IMG/VR virus record: IMGVR_UViG_3300042568_000177
Location: 1-28,274 of that record
Source of the DNA: a virus
Direction: 5' to 3' (one strand)
Length of the DNA stretch: 28,274 nucleotides
In this document: positions 7,257 through 13,334 of the stretch, one piece after another
How positions within the stretch are numbered: the stretch's first letter is position 1
Layout of the letters: each line of letters opens with the position of its first letter
The notes under the pieces: model-generated
Seen by the model: only the letters and a program-made list of their open reading frames with translations
Told to the model about the DNA's origin: nothing
The model's database searches: none
Translations under genes and position numbers: made by a program

Positions 7257-7481
7257 ACGAGGGGAGCGGCCCACTCGCAAAACTCAACCGCCGGGGAACG
7301 GAGCACACGACCCGTAAAAATCGAGCTCAACAGGGCCTGGATAAGCCCGCACCGCCGGTTGGCCCGGCACACCATTGATCCTTGAAAACCGAATACTCGC
7401 GGGAGTCGTCCCGCTCCGGTGGTGGCCTTCACCCGGCACCCATGAGTCCCGCCGGGGGCTCAACCACCAACCGGAGATCCC
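7257..7481 (+). promoter_or_regulatory. Structured 5' leader or noncoding RNA
   Basis: About 225 bases between the promoter and the next start codon contain no convincing gene but several good stems: GCCGG/CCGGC in 7353-7367, GCGGGA-GTCG-TCCCGC at 7399-7414, and a nested structure with outer arms 7416-7425 and 7464-7474 (one bulged A) and inner arms CCCGGC 7432-7437 and GCCGGG 7451-7456. The outer 3' arm covers half of the GGAG ribosome site (7473-7476) of the gene at 7482, so folding could limit its translation. It could also be a free-standing RNA. Confidence 0.5.
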
Positions 7482-7679
7482 ATGGACGACATCACCCGCA
7501 ACGCCCTCGCCCGCGAGGCCGAAACCGCAGCGTTAATCGCTGAGGTGGACGCGGCCTTTGAGGCGTGGAGCCGCTCCACCGAGCAGCTGCTCACGGTGGC
7601 CCAAGAGGCCATTGCGCTGGCTGACTCAATCGAGCACGATCTGGGCAACGCCCAGGCCGCGCTTGAGGAGTGGTTCTAA
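7482..7679 (+). CDS. Small acidic helical protein, 65 aa
   Basis: I do not recognise this protein. It is 65 residues, strongly acidic and alanine rich (AREAETAALIAEVDAAFEAW, then EQLLTVAQEAIALADSIEHD), and looks entirely helical, perhaps a short coiled coil. It has a GGAG ribosome site six bases before the ATG, one of few in the window, which is partly enclosed by a stem of the upstream leader. It is the first gene behind the twin promoter, and a UUCG-loop hairpin follows it. Such small acidic early proteins in phages often bind host proteins, but nothing in the sequence proves that here. Confidence 0.65.
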   Translation: MDDITRNALAREAETAALIAEVDAAFEAWSRSTEQLLTVAQEAIALADSIEHDLGNAQAALEEWF

Positions 7680-7686
7680 GGGCACC

Positions 7687-7700
7687 GCCCCTTCGGGGGC
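7687..7700 (+). terminator. UUCG-loop hairpin, possible weak terminator
   Basis: GCCCC-TTCG-GGGGC gives a 5-bp GC stem with the very stable UUCG tetraloop, 8 bases after the stop at 7679. No T-run follows, so it may terminate weakly or protect the 3' end of an RNA. Confidence 0.4.
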
Positions 7701-7758
7701 ATCAGATTGAGGCCATAAGCCGGATAGTGCGCCCCGGATTCTCATCACCTAAAGCATC

Positions 7759-8073
7759 ATGCGTGCACTGATCACTGCAGCGATCCTGCTGCTGTCGCCT
7801 GCTCAAGCCCGGCAGGTGACTGCCACCGTCTACGACGGCTGGTACCACGGGCGCACCACGTACTGCGGCGGCACCTACCGCCACTGGGACGTGTCAGCCG
7901 CCCATCCATGGCTGCCATGCGGCACTCGCGTCACAGTGCAACACCGCGGGCGCCTGCTCACCGTGCCAGTTACTGACCGCTGCGACTGCGGGTCGCTGGA
8001 TCTCAGCGCTGGCGCCGCATACCGACTAGGCGTTCCGCTAGATGGCACCGCAACTGTGTCGATCCGTTACTGA
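7759..8073 (+). CDS. Secreted RlpA-like double-psi beta-barrel protein, 104 aa
   Basis: The N-terminus (MRALITAAILLLSPAQA) is a signal peptide with a likely cleavage after AQA. The mature part is a minimal RlpA/expansin-type double-psi beta-barrel: TATVYDGWYHGRTTYCGG at the start and VTDRCDCGSLDLSAGAAYRLG carrying the conserved Asp-Arg and the DLS helix. Four cysteines could form disulfides outside the cytoplasm. Relatives act on or bind peptidoglycan; here it could remodel the host wall or modify the surface of an infected cell. It lacks the SPOR domain of cellular RlpA. The placement among early genes, far from the lysis cassette, is odd for a lysis protein. No clear Shine-Dalgarno site precedes the ATG. 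Confidence 0.82.
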   Translation: MRALITAAILLLSPAQARQVTATVYDGWYHGRTTYCGGTYRHWDVSAAHPWLPCGTRVTVQHRGRLLTVPVTDRCDCGSLDLSAGAAYRLGVPLDGTATVSIRY

Positions 8074-8079
8074 TCACGG

Positions 8080-8107
8080 TTGACCACGGATGCGCATGGT
8101 GTAGGAT
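8080..8107 (+). promoter_or_regulatory. Sigma-70-type promoter, twin copy 2
   Basis: TTGACC (8080-8085), a 16-base spacer and TAGGAT (8102-8107), with the spacer end CATGGTG matching the copy at 7223. It sits just after the RlpA-like gene and about 38 bases upstream of the start at 8152. Confidence 0.65.
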
Positions 8108-8151
8108 ATGGGGACAGCAGGCAACCAGTCCTGCACCCCAACCCGAGAACC

Positions 8152-8310
8152 ATGACCAAGAAACAACCCCGCCTCACCGAAGCCGAGCAACTGGCTCGCG
8201 CAATCCGCCTCCGCGAGCGTGACCGCGCTGAGCGCGCTGCGGAGGAGGCCCGCACTAACGCCTTCCTCAAAACCTGCTGGTGGTTTGACCAGACTCTGCT
8301 CGACGACTGA
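8152..8310 (+). CDS. Small charged protein, 52 aa
   Basis: I do not recognise this protein. It is a highly charged helical sequence (MTKKQPRLTEAEQLARAIRL, then RDRAERAAEEARTNAFL) ending in a tryptophan-containing CWWFDQTLLDD. It is the first gene downstream of the second twin promoter; the ATG at 8152 lies about 38 bases after the predicted transcription start. A longer in-frame start at 8080 falls inside the promoter and can be excluded if that promoter is real. Confidence 0.6.
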   Translation: MTKKQPRLTEAEQLARAIRLRERDRAERAAEEARTNAFLKTCWWFDQTLLDD

Positions 8311-8369
8311 GCCCACGCGGCCCGCCGGAGCCGCTCCCAATCCGGTAACCACACATTGCGACCCCAACC

Positions 8370-8564
8370 ATGCTCACAACCGCACTGCTGATCATCTGGA
8401 AACTGCTACTGCCGCTGCTGGTAGTAGTCGCCGTGATCGACTGGCTCACCGCCTCAGATGACCGCCGCATCCGCGTACTGCGCCGCACTGGCCTGAGCCA
8501 GAAGCGCATTGCCGACCGCCTGAACCTGTCCACCTATCGCGTCCGTAAGGCGCTGATGGCATGA
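8370..8564 (+). CDS. Membrane-anchored mini helix-turn-helix protein, 64 aa
   Basis: The first 26 residues (LTTALLIIWKLLLPLLVV then VAVIDWL) form one strong transmembrane segment. After a short charged link (TASDDRRIRVLRR) comes a helix-turn-helix: TGLSQKRIADRLNLSTYRVRKAL, resembling sigma/transposase-type HTHs. Joining a single membrane helix to a DNA-binding motif in 64 residues is unusual; it could tether DNA or a complex to the membrane, or sense membrane state. I cannot name a family. The stop overlaps the start of the next small membrane protein as ATGA. Confidence 0.7.
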   Translation: MLTTALLIIWKLLLPLLVVVAVIDWLTASDDRRIRVLRRTGLSQKRIADRLNLSTYRVRKALMA

Positions 8565-8686
8565 ACAACCTGAACCGCTTTGCCGTGCTGGCAATCATCT
8601 TCGGTGTCTGGGCAATGGCCTACGACACCGGCCGCCAGCAGCCCGCCTACAGCCATCACGCCTGTCAAGAGCAACTCAAGCCATGA
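8561..8686 (+). CDS. Small membrane protein, 41 aa
   Basis: The gene starts as ATGA on the stop of the membrane-HTH gene and ends as ATGA on the start of the next gene, so it is held tightly in the operon. The product MNNLNRFAVLAIIFGVWAMA is mostly one hydrophobic helix, followed by a polar tail with two histidines and a cysteine (SHHACQEQLKP). The function is unknown; it may partner the preceding membrane protein. It is below common gene-length cut-offs but the double translational overlap supports it. Confidence 0.6.
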   Translation: MNNLNRFAVLAIIFGVWAMAYDTGRQQPAYSHHACQEQLKP

Positions 8687-8883
8687 CTGAAGCAGACATC
8701 TACTGGACATTTGCCACCGCCTACCAGCACGGCGGTGGATTCTTCCAAGCGCTAGCGCACGCTGGCCTCAAGGCTGACCCCGGCAACAAGCGCCGACTGC
8801 TGGATGCGTTCCCTGAGCTGGTCGCCACCTACGGCACCGCCAGCCGGATGCACCGCCAGATGCGCAGTGGAGCAGCAGCGTGA
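8683..8883 (+). CDS. Hypothetical protein, 66 aa
   Basis: A 66-residue soluble protein starting MTEADIYWTFATAYQHGGG, with a middle LLDAFPELVATYGTASRM. I do not recognise the family. It overlaps the small membrane gene upstream and the RecE-like nuclease downstream by four bases each (ATGA and GTGA), which points to a co-translated early operon. The last three codons are GCA GCA GCG before TGA. Confidence 0.65.
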   Translation: MTEADIYWTFATAYQHGGGFFQALAHAGLKADPGNKRRLLDAFPELVATYGTASRMHRQMRSGAAA

Positions 8884-9671
8884 CCAGCAACGCCGACTAC
8901 CACGCCGACCCAGCCGTCAGCGCTTCGCACCTGCACGCAGTAGCCAAGTCGCCCTACCACTACTGGAGCCGCTACCTCGACCCCAAGCGCAGCGCACCCG
9001 AGCCGACTGCTGCCATGCGGCTTGGATCACTGGTGCATTGCGCAGTGCTTGAGCCCAGTGAGCTAGCGGGCCGCTATGGCGTCTGCGCTCCACGCAACAC
9101 CAAAGCCGGCAAGGAGCAAGCAGAGCGGATGGCTGCTGCTGGCATTGAAGCCGTCACTCAGTCCGATATGGCGCTAGCGCTCAGCATGGCTGCCAGCGTC
9201 CGCGTGCACCCTGCAGCAGCAGCACTGCTTGCCCATGGCAAGGCTGAGCAGTCCTTCTGGTGGGATGACGCCGCCACTGGGCTGCGGTGCAAGTGCCGCC
9301 CTGACTGGTACGACGGTGCCATGGTGGTTGACCTCAAGACCACCACGGATGCCAGCCTTGCCGCCTTTGCCCGTAGCGTGGCTACCTTCCGCTACCATGT
9401 GCAAGCGAGCCACTACCTAGCCGGCTTGCACGGTGCTGAGCGGTTTGTGTTCATTGCCGTTGAGAAGACTGCCCCGTACGCGGTTGCGGTCTACGAGCTT
9501 GACGCCGCGGCCTTGGCTGCTGGTGATGAGCTACGGCAACGTGACATGCGCGTGATTGCCGACTGCCAAGCCACCAAGGAGTGGCCGGGCTACGGCGACA
9601 CGTGCCAAGCGCTCAGCCTGCCTTCATGGGCATTAACTGCCAACCCAACTATCACATCCGATGACTTCTAG
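8880..9671 (+). CDS. RecE-like PD-(D/E)XK exonuclease, 263 aa
   Basis: A phage exonuclease of the RecE/DUF3799 type, which resects double-strand ends for annealing. The start is a GTG in a GTGA overlap. The N-terminus has the typical YHADPAVSASHLHAVAKSPY segment, followed by AMRLGSLVHCAVLEP. The catalytic core is RCKCRPDWYDGAMVVDLKTT, giving the Asp, Asp and Lys of the PD-(D/E)XK site, followed by the YHVQASHYLAGL helix. At 263 residues it equals the nuclease part of E. coli RecE without the long N-terminal part. It overlaps the Bet annealase by eleven bases, the classic two-gene recombination pair. Confidence 0.9.
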   Translation: MTSNADYHADPAVSASHLHAVAKSPYHYWSRYLDPKRSAPEPTAAMRLGSLVHCAVLEPSELAGRYGVCAPRNTKAGKEQAERMAAAGIEAVTQSDMALALSMAASVRVHPAAAALLAHGKAEQSFWWDDAATGLRCKCRPDWYDGAMVVDLKTTTDASLAAFARSVATFRYHVQASHYLAGLHGAERFVFIAVEKTAPYAVAVYELDAAALAAGDELRQRDMRVIADCQATKEWPGYGDTCQALSLPSWALTANPTITSDDF

Positions 9672-10422
9672 CATCACGCTCTGGACACCAGAGCAAACGC
9701 AGCTGATCTCAACCACCATTGCGCCTGGCTGCAGCAATGACGAGTTGCGACTGTTTGCCTACGCCTGCCAGCGCACTGGACTGGATCCATTCAGCAAGCA
9801 GATCTACGCCATCAAGCGTGGCGGCAAGATGACCATCCAAGCCGGCATCGACGGCTTGCGTGCCATTGCCGAGCGCACCGGCCAGCTTGACGGCAGCATC
9901 ACCGAATGGTGCGGTGAAGACGGCCAGTGGACTGATGTATGGCTAGGCAGCAAGCCACCTGCCGCGGCCAAGACCACTATCTGGCGCAAGGGTGCCAACC
10001 ATCCATTTACAGGTGTGGCACGCTTTGCTGACTACAACGCCGGCCAAGGCTTGTGGTCCAAGATGGGCGCCGCAATGATCGCCAAATGCTCTGAGGCATT
10101 GGCACTGCGTAAGGCGTTTCCTGCTGACATGTCTGGTGTCTACAGCACCGATGAGATGCAGCAGGCTGAGGTGGAGCCGGTTACGGTGACCGCTGCGCCT
10201 GCACCCGCGCTCCCGGCAGGCGATGTCAAGCTGTTCCAAGCCGGCAAGGCTGCGATTGCCAAGGCCGACACGCTGGACAAGCTGCAGGAGGTGGTAGCGC
10301 GCATGGATAAGCGCAAGCCTGATCTCAGCGATGAGCAGAACGATGAGTTGCTGCGTCTTGCTGTAGAGCGCGAAGCGGTTCTATCCGACACGCCATCGGA
10401 GGATCCCTTCGCTGATGACTGA
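9661..10422 (+). CDS. bet: Bet/RecT-family single-strand annealing protein, 253 aa
   Basis: A single-strand DNA annealing protein of the lambda Bet/RecT group that works with the upstream RecE-like nuclease. Recognisable features are GLDPFSKQIYAIKRGGKMTIQAGIDG near residues 40-62, GVARFADYN, and the SKMGAAMIAKCSEALALRKAFP segment near 130-155. The C-terminal 80 residues are a variable region that probably contacts SSB or the nuclease, with an acidic end (DPFADD). It overlaps both neighbours. Length matches family members (about 260). Confidence 0.92.
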   Translation: MTSSITLWTPEQTQLISTTIAPGCSNDELRLFAYACQRTGLDPFSKQIYAIKRGGKMTIQAGIDGLRAIAERTGQLDGSITEWCGEDGQWTDVWLGSKPPAAAKTTIWRKGANHPFTGVARFADYNAGQGLWSKMGAAMIAKCSEALALRKAFPADMSGVYSTDEMQQAEVEPVTVTAAPAPALPAGDVKLFQAGKAAIAKADTLDKLQEVVARMDKRKPDLSDEQNDELLRLAVEREAVLSDTPSEDPFADD

Positions 10423-10624
10423 ACCATTCCTTACTACTGATGAGCTGGCAGCACGTTGGGGCTTGAAGCCAGCAGCCATTAAAAACCAACGTGCACGCGG
10501 CATTGGCCCTGCTTACGTCACTGCACCACGCATTGGCCTACCGGCTGGCACGCCACGTGTCCGCTATTTCCTCGCACAAGTCTTGGCTTTTGAAGAAGCC
10601 AATGGCATCACACCACTGAACTGA
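10415..10624 (+). CDS. AlpA/excisionase-like winged HTH protein, 69 aa
   Basis: The sequence MTEPFLTTDELAARWGLKP followed by AAIKNQRARGIGP is the MerR/AlpA-type winged helix-turn-helix seen in phage excisionases and small activators, and a VRYFLAQVLAFEEAN helix closes the domain. The start overlaps the Bet stop by eight bases. Without an integrase in view it cannot be called an excisionase; a transcriptional or recombination accessory role fits the neighbours equally well. Confidence 0.72.
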   Translation: MTEPFLTTDELAARWGLKPAAIKNQRARGIGPAYVTAPRIGLPAGTPRVRYFLAQVLAFEEANGITPLN

Positions 10625-10625
10625 C

Positions 10626-10976
10626 ATGAGCCTTTACGCAACCGGCATTGTTCGCATCATCACCGATCCGCAACTGCGCGCTTTTGAATCTGGCACCATG
10701 GTTGCTAACTTCGCTGGCGGCATCCAAGAGGGCAAAGACAAAGACGGCAACTGGATCAATAACGCAATCGACTGCGAAATCTGGGGTAAATCCGCTGAGC
10801 TGATCGTTGACAAGCTCAAAAAAGGCGACAGCATTCTTGTGACCGGTGCCGTACGCCGGCAAGAGTGGAACGACAAGGAAACCGGTGCCAAGCGCAGCAA
10901 GCATGTGCTCAGCATCCAGCGCTTTGAATTCATGCCACGCGGCGCAGCAACCACCAGCGAGGAGCCTGTGTTCTGA
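10626..10976 (+). CDS. ssb: Single-stranded DNA-binding protein, 116 aa
   Basis: An OB-fold SSB that coats single strands during replication and annealing. Signature segments are an N-terminal GIVRIITDPQLR, VANFAGGIQEGKDKDG, DCEIWGKSAELIVDKLKKGDSILVTG and RRQEWNDKETGAKRSKHVL. The C-terminal linker is very short and ends SEEPVF, a reduced form of the acidic tip of bacterial SSBs. It sits two bases after the HTH gene and its TGA overlaps the next ATG. The grouping with RecE-like and Bet proteins is typical of phage recombination operons. Confidence 0.92.
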   Translation: MSLYATGIVRIITDPQLRAFESGTMVANFAGGIQEGKDKDGNWINNAIDCEIWGKSAELIVDKLKKGDSILVTGAVRRQEWNDKETGAKRSKHVLSIQRFEFMPRGAATTSEEPVF

Positions 10977-11131
10977 TGAATCAAACCACACTTGATATTG
11001 CATTCAAGGAGTGGTGGGAGGCGTCCTACGGGCGCCCTCCCGGCACCCATGCAGTGATGACACACGTGGCATTTGCCGCGCATATTCTTGAACTTCTGGA
11101 GCTGATGCAAGATGATCAACCACAAAACTGA
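10976..11131 (+). CDS. Small hypothetical protein, 51 aa
   Basis: Read from the ATG sharing one base with the SSB stop (TGATG). The product begins MNQTTLDIAFKEWWEASYGR and continues PPGTHAVMTHVAFAAHILEL, with an acidic polar end. It looks like a small soluble helical protein; I do not recognise it. It overlaps the next small gene by 20 bases. The codon pattern and conserved operon spacing suggest a real gene despite its length. Confidence 0.6.
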   Translation: MNQTTLDIAFKEWWEASYGRPPGTHAVMTHVAFAAHILELLELMQDDQPQN

Positions 11132-11267
11132 GCAGCGCCGTGATGACTACCTGCAGTGGTTGTACGAGCAAAGCGGCCGAACCTGCTGCACCTACACCGG
11201 GCTGTATCAAGAGCGCATTGCTGATCTGATCCAGCGCGATATGGCAGAGGCTTTAGGTGATGAGTGA
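11112..11267 (+). CDS. Small hypothetical protein, 51 aa
   Basis: Starts at ATG 11112 inside the end of the previous gene and stops at TGA 11265-11267, overlapping the DUF3310 start. The product begins MINHKTEQRRDDYLQWLYEQ and has a CC pair in GRTCCTYTGLYQERI. It is charged and helical, of unknown function. The 20-base overlap upstream is longer than usual here, so an unannotated alternative start cannot be excluded, but no later Met gives a sensible protein. Confidence 0.55.
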   Translation: MINHKTEQRRDDYLQWLYEQSGRTCCTYTGLYQERIADLIQRDMAEALGDE

Positions 11268-11478
11268 TCTTATCAACCATCCGCCGCATTACAAGCACGG
11301 CGACATTGAGTGCATCCAAGCTATCAAGGCAGCACTTGGTGATGATGGCTTCCGCGCTTACTGCAAAGGCAACGTCATCAAATACCTGTGGCGTGCTGAG
11401 CACAAAGGTAATGCTGATCAAGATTACGGCAAGGCTGATTGGTACATGCGCAGGTTGCTGCTGCATGTAGATGAGTGA
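11260..11478 (+). CDS. DUF3310 (SaV-like) protein, 72 aa
   Basis: A compact DUF3310 protein, widespread in phages and often annotated as SaV-like or nucleotide kinase, with no firmly known role. Signatures are INHPPHYKHGDIECI at the N-terminus and NVIKYLWRAEHKGN, then DYGKADWYMRRLL. I chose ATG 11260; a GTG three bases earlier is possible. It overlaps the genes on both sides, staying within the early operon. Confidence 0.85.
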   Translation: MSDLINHPPHYKHGDIECIQAIKAALGDDGFRAYCKGNVIKYLWRAEHKGNADQDYGKADWYMRRLLLHVDE

Positions 11479-11656
11479 TCCATTTAAGCGCGGCGAGGCA
11501 AACTACGCCGCGTTTCTTACAGAAGATCACGTGCGCGAGCTGCGCCAGTTGCGTGTTGCTGGTAACAGCTACAGACAACTGGCAGAACGCTACGGCATCG
11601 ACAAAAAACACGCATGGCGCATCTGCCAACGCATTGCATGGAGCTGGCTTGAATGA
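11471..11656 (+). CDS. Small HTH protein, 61 aa
   Basis: The central segment EDHVRELRQLRVAGNSYRQLAERYGI followed by DKKHAWRICQRIAW is a helix-turn-helix of the kind found in resolvase-like and phage regulatory proteins. It probably binds DNA, its target being unknown. It overlaps DUF3310 upstream by eight bases and the next gene as ATGA. An alternative frame at 11475-11660 is a shadow. Confidence 0.7.
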   Translation: MSDPFKRGEANYAAFLTEDHVRELRQLRVAGNSYRQLAERYGIDKKHAWRICQRIAWSWLE

Positions 11657-11847
11657 CTGACTTCTCCCCCGCCGCGCAGGCAGTGCTAACTGCATACAAC
11701 CAACGTGAATTGGCGACCAGGCGAACAACTGCCATCGCCGCCGCCCTGCGTGCTGCTGCGGATCAACTTAAATACAAGCTCCTTGATGTGGAGGTTGTTG
11801 ATTGCTCACAACTGCGCTTGCTCGCTGACGAGCTTGAAGCCCAGTAA
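11653..11847 (+). CDS. Small protein of an AALRAAAD/ADELEAQ family, copy 1, 64 aa
   Basis: The product starts MTDFSPAAQAVLTAYNQ, then IAAALRAAADQL, and ends LLADELEAQ. These three blocks recur in the same order in the protein part encoded at 12348-12566, so the two are paralogues. The pattern is familiar to me from small proteins of cyanobacterial phages, with no known function. Alanine rich and helical. Starts as ATGA on the preceding HTH gene. Confidence 0.68.
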   Translation: MTDFSPAAQAVLTAYNQRELATRRTTAIAAALRAAADQLKYKLLDVEVVDCSQLRLLADELEAQ

Positions 11848-11866
11848 CCATTACCACTAATCACCC

Positions 11867-12217
11867 ATGACACAACAACATCCCATCACCCCACCACCTG
11901 AGTTGGTGAAGCAGTGGCGAGAGGCGCCAGAGTTTTCTGCATTGTCTCCGTGCGTAATGGTGACTGTCACTACTACCAAGCTGCAAGACATTGCTACTCA
12001 AGCCGCCCAATGGGGTGCTGACCAGGAGCTGGAGGCGTGTTGTGAGTGGCTCAAAGCCGATCCAGAACTTGTCAATGAATTCCGTGCCGCCCGCCGCCCC
12101 ACGCCGCCGAGCTTGAAGGAACAGGCGCTTATAGCTCTGGAGTCGTTGCAACATCGGACAACGGATCCAAACATTATTGAACCCATCCGCCGCGCCCTGG
12201 AGCAACTCGATGACTGA
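11867..12217 (+). CDS. Small protein with PPPELVKQW and AAQWGADQELEACCEWL blocks, 116 aa
   Basis: The sequence carries ITPPPELVKQWREAPEF at the N-terminus, a central TQAAQWGADQELEACCEWL, and RAARRPTPPSLKEQAL before a helical end. I associate this arrangement with an uncharacterised family common in picocyanobacteria and their phages; this is recall, not a search result. No catalytic motif is visible. It is placed between the two paralogous small proteins and overlaps the next gene by eight bases (ATGACTGA). Confidence 0.68.
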   Translation: MTQQHPITPPPELVKQWREAPEFSALSPCVMVTVTTTKLQDIATQAAQWGADQELEACCEWLKADPELVNEFRAARRPTPPSLKEQALIALESLQHRTTDPNIIEPIRRALEQLDD

Positions 12218-12566
12218 TTTCCGAGCGCTTTGCGCCCGCATGGCTGATGAGCTGGATCATTACCGGCAGCTCTTGATGGATGACCGACGCGAAACACATG
12301 CTTTGGCCGTCGAAGCTCGCGTCTACCTCGCCCAGTCGGTGACTTCCATGACTGAACTTTCACCTGCCGCTCTTGCCGTCTGGGAAGCCTTCAATGAAGA
12401 CGTTCCCGGCGTGTTCATTGATTACGGTGACTGTCTTGCCGCCGCTCTGCGAGCTGCTGCGGATCACTGCCACGCTCAGAAAATCCGCGAAGCAGACCAC
12501 ACAACACGGCAATGGATCTGCGTTGATGATTTGCTTGCCATCGCAGACGAGCTTGAAGCCCAGTAG
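12210..12566 (+). CDS. Apparent fusion of two small phage protein families, 118 aa
   Basis: Residues 1-42 (starting MTDFRALCARMADELDHY) resemble one small family; residues 47-118 (starting MTELSPAALAVWEAF and ending AIADELEAQ) are a paralogue of the protein at 11653. The join is VYLAQSVTS, with an internal ATG at 12348 exactly where the second family normally starts. Either the two genes fused when a stop codon was lost, or the second is also made separately from the internal ATG. The function of both parts is unknown. Confidence 0.65.
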   Translation: MTDFRALCARMADELDHYRQLLMDDRRETHALAVEARVYLAQSVTSMTELSPAALAVWEAFNEDVPGVFIDYGDCLAAALRAAADHCHAQKIREADHTTRQWICVDDLLAIADELEAQ

Positions 12567-12590
12567 CCAAGTTCACTACCCACTCAACCA

Positions 12591-13121
12591 ATGACCATCC
12601 TTTGCGACTACGAGATCAAGGCGCTGTGCACCGACGGCATGGTGCCAAATTACGACGAAGCATTGATCAATCCCGCCAGCCTTGATCTGCGGCTTGGCGA
12701 CACGATCATGATCGAGTCCGCCGAAAACCTGAACATGCGGCCGCTCAGCATTGCAGGACGCACGGCAGAGAATCCTTACGAGCTAAAGCCTGGGCAATTT
12801 ATTCTTGCGCAGACGATTGAAGTGTTCAACATGCCGGAGAGCATCGCTGGCCTGTTCTTCCTCAAATCCAGCCGCGCACGCGAAGGCTACGAAAACCTGC
12901 ACGCCGGTTACGCCGATCCTGGATGGCACGGCAGCGTGCTGACCTTGGAACTGAAGAACTCACGCCAGATCTTGCCGCTGCCGCTTTGGCCTGGCTTAAA
13001 GATCGGGCAGATGGTGTTCTTCCGCATGAGCCAGCAGCCGGTGACCAGCTACAGCGTCACTGGCCATTACAACTCAGATCTCACGACGACGGCCTCGAAG
13101 CAGTTCCTCAGCGGCATCTAG
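12591..13121 (+). CDS. dcd: dCTP deaminase family protein, 176 aa
   Basis: A trimeric dUTPase-like fold enzyme that deaminates dCTP to dUTP, feeding dTTP synthesis for phage DNA. It shows NPASLDLRLGD at 28-37, the LKSSRAREG nucleotide-binding motif at 91-99, HAGYADPGWHGSVLTLELKN at 104-123 with the catalytic Glu at about residue 120, and GLKIGQMVFFRM at 135-146. The length is typical. It stands slightly apart from the upstream operon, with no clear ribosome site. Its 3' end is overlapped by a minus-strand gene for 48 bases. Bifunctional deaminase/dUTPase activity cannot be judged from sequence. Confidence 0.87.
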   Translation: MTILCDYEIKALCTDGMVPNYDEALINPASLDLRLGDTIMIESAENLNMRPLSIAGRTAENPYELKPGQFILAQTIEVFNMPESIAGLFFLKSSRAREGYENLHAGYADPGWHGSVLTLELKNSRQILPLPLWPGLKIGQMVFFRMSQQPVTSYSVTGHYNSDLTTTASKQFLSGI

Positions 13122-13334
13122 GTGCCACTGCTCTAGGCCAGTCCGCAACGCTGCCGACGCTTCTTGTGCAAGCCAGTGGATTTGAGACCGCTGGCTTGCT
13201 TCTTGCTCGGCTATCAACAGCGCATATTCCAGCAGTCCTGCCCAATCTGCTGCAGCATGTAACGCACGTAGCTGCGCGGCATTGGCAGCACCGTGGAATT
13301 GTGCTTCCATTGTATGCACTAACGGATTCTCCAT
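13074..13334 (-). CDS. Small hypothetical protein opposing the sigma factor, 86 aa
   Basis: The minus strand between the deaminase and sigma genes carries an 86-residue frame starting MENPLVHTMEAQFHGAANAA, with HWLAQEASAAL near the middle. The PLVHTMEAQF start followed by an alanine-rich helix and an H/R-W helix is a pattern I recall from small cyanobacterial phage proteins, which is why I call it a gene and not a shadow. Its ATG (13334-13332) overlaps the sigma start codon (13333-13335) in a single CATG, so the two genes diverge with no space between them. It runs 48 bases into the 3' end of the deaminase gene. Function unknown. Confidence 0.6.
   Translation of the reverse strand: MENPLVHTMEAQFHGAANAAQLRALHAAADWAGLLEYALLIAEQEASQRSQIHWLAQEASAALRTGLEQWHLDAAEELLRGRRREI

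Noticed and set aside
7249-7317. 22-codon plus frame at the start of the leader
   Set aside because: Its ATG overlaps the -10 box, so it cannot be in the transcript from that promoter; no ribosome site.
7061-7432. 123-residue minus-strand frame over the VRR-NUC end, the promoter and the leader
   Set aside because: Product shows no pattern of a folded family and would sit opposite a clear promoter and structured leader.
7257-7481. Possible tRNA or tRNA-like gene in the structured leader
   Set aside because: No T-loop consensus or cloverleaf spacing could be drawn, so only generic stems are claimed.
10634-11125. 163-residue minus-strand frame
   Set aside because: Antisense to SSB and the following small gene, which both fit the operon; composition is shadow-like.
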